A stretch of 11,185 nt of DNA from positions 1-11,185 of the forward strand of contig CALLAV010000323.1 in NCBI GenBank assembly GCA_938001995.1. The letters run 5' to 3'. The notes beneath the pieces are model-generated. The model searched no databases. It was given only the letters and a program-made list of their open reading frames with translations, and was not told where the DNA came from. Made by a program: the position numbers and the translations under genes. The stretch is from an uncultured Amylibacter sp. (lineage in GTDB: Bacteria > Pseudomonadota > Alphaproteobacteria > Rhodobacterales > Rhodobacteraceae). The stretch's first letter is position 1; each line of letters opens with the position of its first letter. Of the stretch, positions 1 through 7,397 are shown one piece after another.

Positions 1-435
1 AACTTTGGACCTGCGGATCCGATGGCGGGTTTGGCGAACTGGCCGCTGGCGCGGTATTGGGTGCCAGCGCTGGTGGGCGAATGGCGCGAGTGGGAGCCGC
101 ATAACGAGCAGCAGGGCAAGTATTGGACAACGCGCACGCAAAATGTGGCGGCATTGCCAATGATGGCACTGATCAAGCATGTGGATGGGATGGATTTGGG
201 TGCGCTGGATGTGCCTGCGTTGTTTATCTATTCCGAGCAGGATGTTGTTGTGTCCCCTGCGCTGACGGAGGCGGCGATTGAGGCTTGGGGTGGTGCGAAG
301 CAGGTGGAAAAGCGGGTGATGACAGATGCAGATACGCCGAGCCATCATGTGATTGCCGGGGACATCATGAGCCCGAGCCAGACCGCGGAAACGGTACAGA
401 TCATTGGTGATTGGGTCGCTGACCTGCCCAATTGA
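1..435 (+). CDS. Alpha/beta hydrolase (lysophospholipase/S33-like), 3' part only
   Basis: The reading frame is open from the first base of the window, so the gene begins upstream; the first internal ATG at 22 is not its start. About 144 C-terminal residues are visible. They match the last third of an alpha/beta hydrolase of the serine aminopeptidase S33/lysophospholipase type. A strand ending in ALFIYSEQD supplies the likely acid of the triad (Asp codon 241-243). A later SHHVIAGD segment supplies the catalytic His (second His codon, 346-348), followed by a conserved DIMSP turn and a final helix. The nucleophile Ser and oxyanion region lie outside the window. The family hydrolyses ester or acyl-glycerol bonds; the substrate cannot be told from this part. 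A probable terminator follows, so it is transcribed separately from the next gene. The fold call is firm, the substrate class is not. Confidence 0.85.
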   Translation, partial: NFGPADPMAGLANWPLARYWVPALVGEWREWEPHNEQQGKYWTTRTQNVAALPMMALIKHVDGMDLGALDVPALFIYSEQDVVVSPALTEAAIEAWGGAKQVEKRVMTDADTPSHHVIAGDIMSPSQTAETVQIIGDWVADLPN

Positions 436-457
436 GCGCTGACGCGCACGGCTTTTA

Positions 458-484
458 GCTTGGCCTGTGGGCTAAGCGGGTTTT
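458..484 (+). terminator. Probable intrinsic terminator after the hydrolase gene
   Basis: GCTTGGCC (458-465) pairs with GGCTAAGC (470-477), an 8-bp stem with one G-U wobble, across a TGTG loop. It is followed by GGG and a short T run (481-484). It lies 22 bases after the hydrolase stop. The T tract is short, so termination may be partial. Confidence 0.55.
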
Positions 485-511
485 GGATATTGAAGTCAAA
501 AAAAAGGATGT

Positions 512-544
512 TTGACTTTTCACCCAGTTTATGAACAATGTTCA
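512..544 (+). promoter_or_regulatory. Candidate promoter with overlapping palindrome, upstream of the 573-aa protein gene
   Basis: TTGACT (512-517) matches five of six bases of the -35 consensus. AACAAT (534-539), 16 bases downstream, is a weak -10 (four of six). A 13-bp palindrome, TGAACAATGTTCA (532-544), covers the -10. The -35 itself lies in the right arm of a second perfect inverted repeat, AAGTCAAA (493-500) with TTTGACTT (511-518). This would place the transcript start about 15 bases before the ATG at 561. Recognised by eye only. Confidence 0.4.
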
Positions 545-560
545 ATAATTGGAGATTGTG

Positions 561-2282
561 ATGCGCAAAACCTTTATTATTTTGTTTTCTGTGGCAGCGA
601 TTGCGCTGTTTGTTTTGGTGGTTCTGCCGCTGATGATGCTGAAGAAGTCGATTGATGACTTTGGGGAACAGTTGGGCGGTGGGGACAAGAACTATGTGAA
701 TGAGCAGCTGTCCAAGGCTTATGTTCTTGAGGAGGGTTTGATTGCGTATCGGCCCAATTCCACGGGGCAGATTATTGCAGCCAACATTTTTTCCTTAGGA
801 ACTGTTGGGCGGCCTGAGTGGTTGGTGGGCAAGAAAATGACGCAGGCGGATGTGGGATCGTTTGAGGTTTTGGCGCAGAATTATGCGCGGGACAACCAGC
901 GGGCCTATTTCGGGGCGGCTGTTTTGGAAGGGGGGGATCCTGCGTCTTTTGCACCTGTCGGTTATGGGTACAGTCGCGATGACAATCAGCTGTGGTTTGG
1001 AACCGTCGAGGTGATGGACTGGGCCGAGCCGTTTGCCGGGGAGATCACCGCCTTTTCATCGCGGGTCTTTGACGTGGAATCGCAGGGGTATTATTTCAGC
1101 AATGCATTGGTTGAATTGCCAGAACGCCCGCGTGGCAAAGTAATCCACCATTGTCGCGATTGGTTTGAGATGAACGGAGCGCTTTGGTTTGCCGGCACCC
1201 GGTTCGCGTTGCCAAACGATCCGATTGAAGTTGTAGATTGTGACGGGTCTATGCGTTCCGCTTCTTCAGTTGAGTTGGTTGAGGAGAACAAGGGCTTGCT
1301 GTTTATCGCAGGGGGACGCGTGTATTTGGCGCGGATCACGGGGGATATGGCTGAGGTACATGATTTCGATGCTCTTGTTGAAACGGCGGTATTTTTTGAA
1401 CCGCACCACACCGAAAACCTGTTGATGGCAAAGTTGCAGGATGATCGGCTGGTTGTGGTTGATTTGAATGGAACGCGGGATGTGCAGGATTTGGGGGTGT
1501 TTCCTGATTTGAAAGACAGTGTATTGAAACGTGGGGGGCATCGGTCGGTTTGGCTGGACGGGACCTTCCTTGTTTACAACGAAGAGCCATCGGAGCCGAT
1601 CTACACTGTTTACAGAAACGCGACGCAAGAGGGCTTTATCACCCTGACAGAGGAGAAAGTATTCTCCAGCGCGTTTGAAGTGGTGGGTGCAGATCCTGCA
1701 TCAATTGAAGTGTTGAGTGGCTCTATTGCGCGGGATCGAGGGGCCTGTTTTGTGGGGATGCATTACATCGGCGACTTGCCACCGAACGAGGGGCAAGACG
1801 TGGAAGCGGCGACGGATTTATGCCGTGCGATGGATGGAGCCTCGCATGTGATTTATGACGGCATGCGGATCAGTTTGCAGAAGGATTTCAAGCGGGTTTT
1901 GGATGGGGACGCAGCCGAGCAAGGGGATGAATTCATCTATGATTATGTGCTTGGGTTTGTGCATGTGCAGAATCTGACGGATGCACCGCTGCCAGTGGAT
2001 AAGGTATTTTATGACGGGATTGATGCATGGATGCGGTCTGGAAAAATGGTGGAGATAGAGGTGGAACGCCCTGTTTTGAACTATGAGGGCGCACATGCCC
2101 TTGCACCGGGTGAAACGGTCAGCTGGCCTTTGAAGGTACGCAGTGATGTGCGCAATCTTGGGGCGGGTTTTTACATGTCACTGACCCATGTGGGCGATAA
2201 GAAAGCGCGTTTTGGGGATCGGCCGCTGCGGTTTTCTCAGACTTACTTTTCTGAACCAGCGGTGGTTGGCGGCGGCGATTAA
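561..2282 (+). CDS. Membrane-anchored protein with DKNYY-like repeats, function unknown
   Basis: I chose the ATG at 561 (573 residues) because GGAG at 551-554 sits six bases ahead of it; the frame also opens at a TTG at 549, which has no such site. Residues 4-28 form one hydrophobic segment, a signal anchor or uncleaved signal, after which the chain should lie outside the cytoplasm. Residues 96-124 and 125-154 align without gaps and share D..SF, YxRD and FG positions. A third copy is at 377-403, and weaker traces occur near 159-186, 197-215 and 425-437. The pattern (D..SF..L, then Y-A-R-D, then aromatic plus Gly) resembles the DKNYY family of short beta repeats, whose role is unknown. No catalytic motif was found. 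The C-terminal 130 residues look beta-rich, possibly an immunoglobulin-like sandwich. It is convergent with the efflux pump gene and shares a TTAA with its stop. The gene is certain; its function is not. Confidence 0.85.
   Translation: MRKTFIILFSVAAIALFVLVVLPLMMLKKSIDDFGEQLGGGDKNYVNEQLSKAYVLEEGLIAYRPNSTGQIIAANIFSLGTVGRPEWLVGKKMTQADVGSFEVLAQNYARDNQRAYFGAAVLEGGDPASFAPVGYGYSRDDNQLWFGTVEVMDWAEPFAGEITAFSSRVFDVESQGYYFSNALVELPERPRGKVIHHCRDWFEMNGALWFAGTRFALPNDPIEVVDCDGSMRSASSVELVEENKGLLFIAGGRVYLARITGDMAEVHDFDALVETAVFFEPHHTENLLMAKLQDDRLVVVDLNGTRDVQDLGVFPDLKDSVLKRGGHRSVWLDGTFLVYNEEPSEPIYTVYRNATQEGFITLTEEKVFSSAFEVVGADPASIEVLSGSIARDRGACFVGMHYIGDLPPNEGQDVEAATDLCRAMDGASHVIYDGMRISLQKDFKRVLDGDAAEQGDEFIYDYVLGFVHVQNLTDAPLPVDKVFYDGIDAWMRSGKMVEIEVERPVLNYEGAHALAPGETVSWPLKVRSDVRNLGAGFYMSLTHVGDKKARFGDRPLRFSQTYFSEPAVVGGGD
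846..1022 (+). repeat. Tandem DKNYY-like protein repeats, copies 1 and 2
   Basis: This stretch encodes residues 96-124 and 125-154. The two units align without gaps, with about eight identical positions of 27, including Asp, Ser-Phe, Tyr, Arg-Asp and Phe-Gly. The DNA itself is not repeated, so the duplication is old. Confidence 0.6.
1689..1769 (+). repeat. DKNYY-like protein repeat, copy 3
   Basis: This stretch encodes residues 377-403. It begins ADPASIEVL and reaches ARD, paralleling ADVGSFEVL and ARD of copy 1, with A, D, S, E, V, L, A, R and D identical. It lies about 220 residues from the first pair. Confidence 0.5.
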
Positions 2283-5200
2283 GCGTTGCGGTTGGGACTG
2301 CGCATGTTGACGATTACGGCGCTGATAAACGCAATCAGGATTGTGAGCATAAGGCCGAGGAGCAGTACCACGAAGGACTGCATCGTGGCTGACATAGTCG
2401 CGAGTGGACCAAAGCCAAGCGATGCGATCCAAGCAGGTGCCGCGTCTGTGACGATACGGATGCCGATGGTGGCAATCAACAAGGCGAGCGCGGCGGCAGA
2501 GGCGATCAGCACGATGACACGCTGCCCAACTGCGACGTGACGCCCAATGGCCGCGCGCCGATAGCTGGTAAACTGGTTGCCAATGTCTTTTTGCACGATC
2601 AGCAAAGACGGAACCACCAACAACACAAGAAATAAGCCAACGCCGAGGCCATAGCACAATGTGATGACCGTGGGTTTTAGGAATTCGGCTTGGCGCGATC
2701 CTTCGTATAACAGTGGGGTCAAGCCGAGCACCGTGGTCAGCGTGGTCAGCAAAACAGGACGCAATCGGTCCGTTGCGGCGTCTACGATTGCAGGGAACAG
2801 GCCACGCGATTTCGCATATTCGTCCACAGTTGTGACCAGAACAATGCTGTCATTGATGATGATACCCGACATGCCAATAAGACCTACGACCGAAAACATA
2901 GACAAAGGCACGCCCCAAGCATGGTGTCCGTAGATTGTTCCAATGAGGCCGAAAGGTATGACGGCCATAACGACCAGCGGACGAGTCCAACTGGCAAAGA
3001 TCCACGTGAGCGTAAGGTAGATGCCAAGCATACAAAGCGAGAAACCGAGGAAGGCATCGGACAGGAACTGTTGTTCCTGTTCTGCAAGGCCAGACATGCG
3101 CCATTCAACGCCCAGATCAGAGGCGATTTGGGGCATAATGACGGTGCGGAGTTGATCTTCTACAAAGGTGGCGCGGTCGGCGTCATCTTCTGAGATATCA
3201 CCTGTAACGGAAATCAGTCGAATACCGTTTTCTCGGCGCACAGTTGAAAAACCGAGCGTGGTTTCGACACTTACAACATCTGCAAGCGGCACGTAGGTTC
3301 CAGTGGGTGTGCGCAGACGTGTTTTTTCAAGGAAATCAGCGGCCAGTTCGCTTTCGGGCAAGCGAACGGTCACCTTGGCCGTGCGCACGCCGTCGGGGAA
3401 AGTCGCAGCTTCGATCCCGTTTAAACGCGAGCGTAATTCACGGCCAATGGCGTCGATGGTGAAGCCAAGGGACTGGCCTTGTGGGGTCAATTCCAGCACC
3501 AGTTCTTCTTTGTCATAGGCGAGGTTATCCTCCACCGCCGAGACTTCTGGGTATTGGGCGACCGCTGCTTTCAGCGCTTCGGACGCGGCTTTCAGTGTAT
3601 CTGCATCTGCGCCGTAAATCTGGATATCCATGCTGTCGCCACCGGGTCCAGAACGCCAACCGCGGAAGCTGACAGTTTCTAGCATCGGATGTTTGCGCAC
3701 GTTGTCTTGGATCGCGGCGACCAATTCAAAAGACGTGTATGGGCGGCTGTCAGCGTCAATCAATTCAACGGCGATAGACCCAAGCTGATCCTCGTCTTTG
3801 GTGTCTGATCCTGCAAGCGAACGGCCTGTGTTGCCGCCCACTTCGGCAAGGACATAGGTCACTGGATTAAGGCCGTGCTCCTTTTCGTATTCAGCGGCAG
3901 TATCGGCCACAGCCCGTTGCAGTTCGCGCACCATTTCAAGGGTGTCGTCGCGGGTGGCACCTGACAGCATGGCGATGTTGCCAGAGATGGATGCGCGTTC
4001 GGGGGCGTTAAAGAAGCGCCAGCGCACGTCGCCAGAAATGAACAGAGCGGCCTGCATCGCCAACAGCGCGGTCACGCCTGCAAGAACTGGGTAGCGGAAC
4101 ACCAGCACCCAGCCCATAACGCGGCGGAACACCACCCGTTTGAACCAGTCAAAGCCTTTGTTAAAGGTTTCAGACGGCCAGTCATACCAACGTTTGGTTT
4201 TGATCGCGTGCAACGCGTGGGACATGTGGTTTGGCAGGATGATGAAGCATTCCACAAGGGATGCGATCAGCACGGCGATGACCGTGAACGGGATGTCGAT
4301 AATCAATGAACCGAACCGCCCACCGATTGTCACGAGGCCGAAGAAAGCAATGACGGTTGTAACAGTCGCCGAGAAAACGGGCGGTGCCATTCGGATAGCG
4401 GCGTTTTCTGCGGCGCGAACGGGGTCTTCGCCCAGTTGCCTTGCACGGAAATCGGCGTGTTCCCCCACAACAATGGCGTCATCAACGACGATGCCAAGCG
4501 TGATGATTAATCCGAAAAGCGACACCATGTTGATGGTCAGACCTGCGGCATACATCAGTGCCACGGCGGCGAACATGGCGACGGGAATGCCTGCGGCGAC
4601 CCAGAAAGCTGTGCGCGCATTTAGGAAGATAAACAACAACAGAACCACAAGGCCAAGCCCCATCAAACCGTTGTCTACAAGGATGTTCAAACGATCCGTG
4701 ATAGATTGTGCACGGGTGCGGATCAGCTCGATCGTGACACCTTCGGGAAGGGTTAGCTGCATTTCATCAGCGACGTCTTGCACGCTACTTTGCATGCGGA
4801 TGGCGTCGCCTAGATCTGCGCGATCCACGCGGATCGATACAGCAGGCAAGTCACCCACATAATAGCTGCGGTTGCGATCCACGCCTTCCACGACAATTTC
4901 GGCCACATCGCCGACGCGCAATTTAGACCCGTCAGGATTAGAGCGCACAACGATCTGCTGGATCTGATCGGCCGTGCGTTTTTCGATACCTGTGCGCACA
5001 CGCGCCGCGCCGCCTGCGACATCCCCTGCGGGGTCGGCCTCGGCCTCTTCTGCGATGGCGTTGGCGATTTGCTGCAAGGTCACATCGTTGCGGATCAACG
5101 AAAGTTCGGGTGCGTTGATTACAATTTCTTGCGCGGAGACGCCGCGAATTGTGGTGCGGGTGACGCCGACGCGAAACAGGCGAGCAGAGAATTCATCGGC

Positions 5201-5686
5201 AAAACGGCCCAACTGATCTGGCGATACGGGGCCTGAAATGACCACATCGGTCACGCGATCCCGCCATGCGCCGCGCCGGATTTCGGGATCATCCGCCCCG
5301 TCAGGCAGGCCCGAAACAGCATCCACGGCGACCTTCACATCGTCGGCAGCGCGGGCCATGTCCCAGCCGGGTTCAAATTCCAGCGATATACGTGCGCGGC
5401 CTTGCGTTGCGGTGCTTTCCGAACTTTCGATGCCTTCCACGGCCAGTAATGCAGGTTCCAAAACGGCGACGATGCCGTTGTCCACGTCTTCGGGTCCAGC
5501 GCCCTGCCAAGGCACAATCACGGTGACGCTGTCGATAATCACATCAGGAAAAAACTGTGACCGGATTTGTGTGGTAGAGCCGAGCCCGACCACCAGCATC
5601 AAGACCAACAACAGGTTTGCGGCAGTACGGTGGCGGGTAAAGTAGCTGAGTACGCCTCCTGCGGCCCCTGAAAGTTGGCGCGCCAT
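2279..5686 (-). CDS. RND efflux transporter permease with C-terminal extension
   Basis: This is an inner-membrane proton-driven pump of the AcrB/acriflavin-resistance superfamily, 1135 residues. The first helix is near 22-42 and precedes the typical FFPDV start of the periplasmic porter domain. Helices 2-6 lie at about 334-486 and carry the proton-relay pair Asp402-Asp403 in GIVVDDAIVV of helix 4. The next helix (about 528-551), the second porter half and helices 8-12 (about 879-1031) follow. In helix 10 the motif is INDSIVL, so the place of AcrB Lys940 is taken by Asn945, followed by Asp946. Usual length is 1020-1050; here about 95 residues follow helix 12, with two more hydrophobic segments (about 1057-1079 and 1104-1127). 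The ATG at 5686 lies 3 bases after the adaptor stop. A GGGGA site overlaps the adaptor's last codons, which indicates coupled translation. Substrates cannot be told from sequence. The outer-membrane partner is not in the window. Confidence 0.95.
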   Translation of the reverse strand: MARQLSGAAGGVLSYFTRHRTAANLLLVLMLVVGLGSTTQIRSQFFPDVIIDSVTVIVPWQGAGPEDVDNGIVAVLEPALLAVEGIESSESTATQGRARISLEFEPGWDMARAADDVKVAVDAVSGLPDGADDPEIRRGAWRDRVTDVVISGPVSPDQLGRFADEFSARLFRVGVTRTTIRGVSAQEIVINAPELSLIRNDVTLQQIANAIAEEAEADPAGDVAGGAARVRTGIEKRTADQIQQIVVRSNPDGSKLRVGDVAEIVVEGVDRNRSYYVGDLPAVSIRVDRADLGDAIRMQSSVQDVADEMQLTLPEGVTIELIRTRAQSITDRLNILVDNGLMGLGLVVLLLFIFLNARTAFWVAAGIPVAMFAAVALMYAAGLTINMVSLFGLIITLGIVVDDAIVVGEHADFRARQLGEDPVRAAENAAIRMAPPVFSATVTTVIAFFGLVTIGGRFGSLIIDIPFTVIAVLIASLVECFIILPNHMSHALHAIKTKRWYDWPSETFNKGFDWFKRVVFRRVMGWVLVFRYPVLAGVTALLAMQAALFISGDVRWRFFNAPERASISGNIAMLSGATRDDTLEMVRELQRAVADTAAEYEKEHGLNPVTYVLAEVGGNTGRSLAGSDTKDEDQLGSIAVELIDADSRPYTSFELVAAIQDNVRKHPMLETVSFRGWRSGPGGDSMDIQIYGADADTLKAASEALKAAVAQYPEVSAVEDNLAYDKEELVLELTPQGQSLGFTIDAIGRELRSRLNGIEAATFPDGVRTAKVTVRLPESELAADFLEKTRLRTPTGTYVPLADVVSVETTLGFSTVRRENGIRLISVTGDISEDDADRATFVEDQLRTVIMPQIASDLGVEWRMSGLAEQEQQFLSDAFLGFSLCMLGIYLTLTWIFASWTRPLVVMAVIPFGLIGTIYGHHAWGVPLSMFSVVGLIGMSGIIINDSIVLVTTVDEYAKSRGLFPAIVDAATDRLRPVLLTTLTTVLGLTPLLYEGSRQAEFLKPTVITLCYGLGVGLFLVLLVVPSLLIVQKDIGNQFTSYRRAAIGRHVAVGQRVIVLIASAAALALLIATIGIRIVTDAAPAWIASLGFGPLATMSATMQSFVVLLLGLMLTILIAFISAVIVNMRSPNRNA

Positions 5687-5689
5687 GGG

Positions 5690-7318
5690 TTAGGTCCCCA
5701 TGTTTTTGGACAGACGATCAAACATCGCTTTTGGAATGCGATCCTGTTTCAATCGTTCGAGCACGTTTGTTTTGATCTCGGCTGGAATGTTGTCGTTTGA
5801 TTGCACAAACGCCATCATCGCCTTGCGCTGATCTGCCGTAATCTCGACGGTTTCTTCGACGCCGTCACTTGGCGCAGAGGCCATGCGCGCTTCGATACGC
5901 TCGACTACTTCTTCCAGAACTTCGTCCTGCTCAAACTGTTTGATCAAACGGTCGCGCACCGCTTCTGGCATGCGTTTGTTGTTGCGCAGCATGGTCAGGA
6001 TTTTGTCGCGACGTGCATCGTCCAGTTTGACCATTTTCTTTTCTTCAATCGCTGGCCCACCGGGCGAACGCGGATTGACGCGGATGCCTTCACCAAGCTG
6101 GGGCGCACGCGCCAAGACCAACTTGCGTCCTTGAATGGAATCGGCGCGCACAATCAAATCGTTGCCTGATTTACGCAAGATTTCGACGGTTGCTTCTTCA
6201 AGGCGGTTCTCGTCGTTGACCACAAGGACTTCGCCATTTGTCGAGGCTGCAGAGGATGGAATTTTCGCAACGTTTTCCAAAGCAGGTTCGCGCACGGAGA
6301 CAGACACAAAGTCGCCTGGTTGAATGTTGAGTGTCGCGGCGTTTTTCACACGGGCAAAGAGTTCGCGGCCCGTTTCCCCCGCAGCGACCGAGGCAGAAAC
6401 CCGGTCAATTTGGCCCGAAAAACTGGCGTCTTCACCAAGGGTGACGCGGACTTCGGCGTTTTGCAGATTGCCCGCGGCAAGAGAGCGGAATTCGGCGTTG
6501 GATACGCGAAACGCAATTTCAAGCGCGTTCGGATCAATCAGGCTGCCAAGACGTTCGTTGGCGCTGACAAGGCGGCCAAGCACAACGGACACATCTGTAA
6601 GAACACCGTCGAACTCGGCCTTTACTGTGGTGTCGGTCAGCAAACGCACGGCTTCGTCGCGACTGATCTTACGACGCCCGACAAGGGTTTCGGCACGCGC
6701 GATCTTGGCTTGTGCATTGGCCAGGGACAGCCGTTTGGCCAGCAAAGCCTGCTCTGCGCTTGAAGTGGCAAGCGCGGCTGTTTCCATCGCTGTGTCCGTG
6801 CCAACACCGCGTTCTCGCAGGTTGTCTTGGCGTTCTTGTGCCTTTTGACGCAAGGCCAATTGCCGCTCTGCGGCCTTGATTTCGTCCTCTGCCAGCGAAA
6901 GATTGCGGCGCGCATCCGCAAGATCGGCCTGTGCTTCTGCCAGTTCATTTTCGGAAATCAACAGGCGGGATTTGGCGTTTGCGGGGTCTGTTTGAAACAG
7001 CACTTCGCCCTTTTTCACAACGCCACCTTCGCGGAAATTATCCGAGATTTGTACCAACTCACCTGTTGCCGCCGCCCGCAGTTCCAGCGTGCGCCCAGAG
7101 ATGACCTCGCCAAAGGTTTGGATTTCTGGAAACTGCGACCCAAGGGTCACGTCCATGACCTCAACTGTGAAAACACGTTCACGGGCTTCGCGATTGCCAA
7201 AGCCTCCAGCGGACTGGTTTTGATACGCCAAACGAATGCTGTTCCCTGCCAGCGCAATAAGCGCGAGGGTAAGCGTCATGAGCATCAAGCCCATCAAACT
7301 GCGAGTGATAAAGCGCAT
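5690..7318 (-). CDS. RND efflux periplasmic adaptor (HlyD/MFP family) with C-terminal helical repeats
   Basis: This is the membrane fusion protein that links the pump to an outer-membrane channel, 542 residues. Residues 8-31 form a hydrophobic signal anchor with no lipobox Cys. The two halves of the lipoyl/barrel-sandwich domain are near 78-112 (TGELVQI, GEVLFQTDP) and 227-263 (FDGVLTDVSV, then LGSLIDP). Between them, 117-222 form the helical hairpin, rich in Ala, Glu, Arg and Gln. Beta-barrel and membrane-proximal parts follow (about 265-345 and 350-416). Most adaptors end near 380-420; here 430-542 is an added helical region made of two 50-residue repeats. The start at 7318 has AAGGAAG just upstream. 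It is the first gene of the efflux operon, with the pump 3 bases downstream, behind a candidate promoter and an 18-bp inverted repeat. Confidence 0.95.
   Translation of the reverse strand: MRFITRSLMGLMLMTLTLALIALAGNSIRLAYQNQSAGGFGNREARERVFTVEVMDVTLGSQFPEIQTFGEVISGRTLELRAAATGELVQISDNFREGGVVKKGEVLFQTDPANAKSRLLISENELAEAQADLADARRNLSLAEDEIKAAERQLALRQKAQERQDNLRERGVGTDTAMETAALATSSAEQALLAKRLSLANAQAKIARAETLVGRRKISRDEAVRLLTDTTVKAEFDGVLTDVSVVLGRLVSANERLGSLIDPNALEIAFRVSNAEFRSLAAGNLQNAEVRVTLGEDASFSGQIDRVSASVAAGETGRELFARVKNAATLNIQPGDFVSVSVREPALENVAKIPSSAASTNGEVLVVNDENRLEEATVEILRKSGNDLIVRADSIQGRKLVLARAPQLGEGIRVNPRSPGGPAIEEKKMVKLDDARRDKILTMLRNNKRMPEAVRDRLIKQFEQDEVLEEVVERIEARMASAPSDGVEETVEITADQRKAMMAFVQSNDNIPAEIKTNVLERLKQDRIPKAMFDRLSKNMGT
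5699..6031 (-). repeat. Tandem 50-residue helical repeat at the adaptor C-terminus
   Basis: Residues 430-479 and 491-540 align over 50 positions with no gap. Identical positions include the first Val, an Arg, an Asn, a Pro, the pair Gln-Asp, an Arg and the final Met; most others are conservative. Each unit reads as two or three amphipathic helices with a Pro start (MPEAVRDRL and IPAEIKTNV). The unit period is 61 residues with an acidic linker. Confidence 0.75.
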
Positions 7319-7340
7319 TGGCTTCCTTGTCTCGGTGGCA

Positions 7341-7358
7341 CGTATCAGCAGTGATACG
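7341..7358. promoter_or_regulatory. Operator-like inverted repeat upstream of the efflux operon
   Basis: CGTATCA (7341-7347) and TGATACG (7352-7358) are perfect 7-bp inverted arms around GCAG. The element lies between the NUDIX stop and the adaptor start. It is one base downstream of a candidate minus-strand -10 (TCTAAT, 7360-7365), so a bound dimer would cover the transcript start. No T tract follows, which argues against a terminator. The size and symmetry suit a TetR- or MarR-type repressor; none is encoded in the window. Confidence 0.5.
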
Positions 7359-7359
7359 A

Positions 7360-7365
7360 ATTAGA
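7360..7365 (-). promoter_or_regulatory. Candidate -10 element of the efflux operon
   Basis: TCTAAT read on the minus strand matches five of six consensus bases and is part of a GAATTA tandem (7358-7369 on the plus strand). No good -35 was found at 16-18 bases (TTTTTA is the nearest), so the site may be weak, activator-dependent, or not a promoter at all. Confidence 0.3.
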
Positions 7366-7397
7366 ATTAGCATTCCGTCGCTAAAAACCAAAGAGTT

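Noticed and set aside
508..534. A nine-codon frame (ATG at 508, TGA at 532-534) in the leader region, as a possible leader peptide
   Set aside because: It would start upstream of the candidate transcript start and has AAGG directly against the ATG with no spacing, so there is no good reason to expect translation.
532..544. TGAACAATGTTCA as a LexA box
   Set aside because: The alphaproteobacterial LexA site is a direct repeat, GTTC-N7-GTTC, and other LexA forms use a four-base spacer; neither fits.
930..936. Run of seven G in the repeat protein gene as a phase-variation tract
   Set aside because: Seven bases is short for slippage switching, it lies in a Gly-rich codon context (Glu-Gly-Gly), and the frame is intact.
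4140..4862. A 240-residue open frame on the plus strand inside the pump gene
   Set aside because: It is antisense to well-conserved RND pump sequence, is low-complexity (Ser, Thr, Arg, Met rich), has no ribosome binding site and resembles no family.
7341..7358. The inverted repeat before the adaptor gene as a terminator of the NUDIX transcript
   Set aside because: No T run follows the hairpin on the minus strand, and its place next to a candidate -10 suits an operator better.
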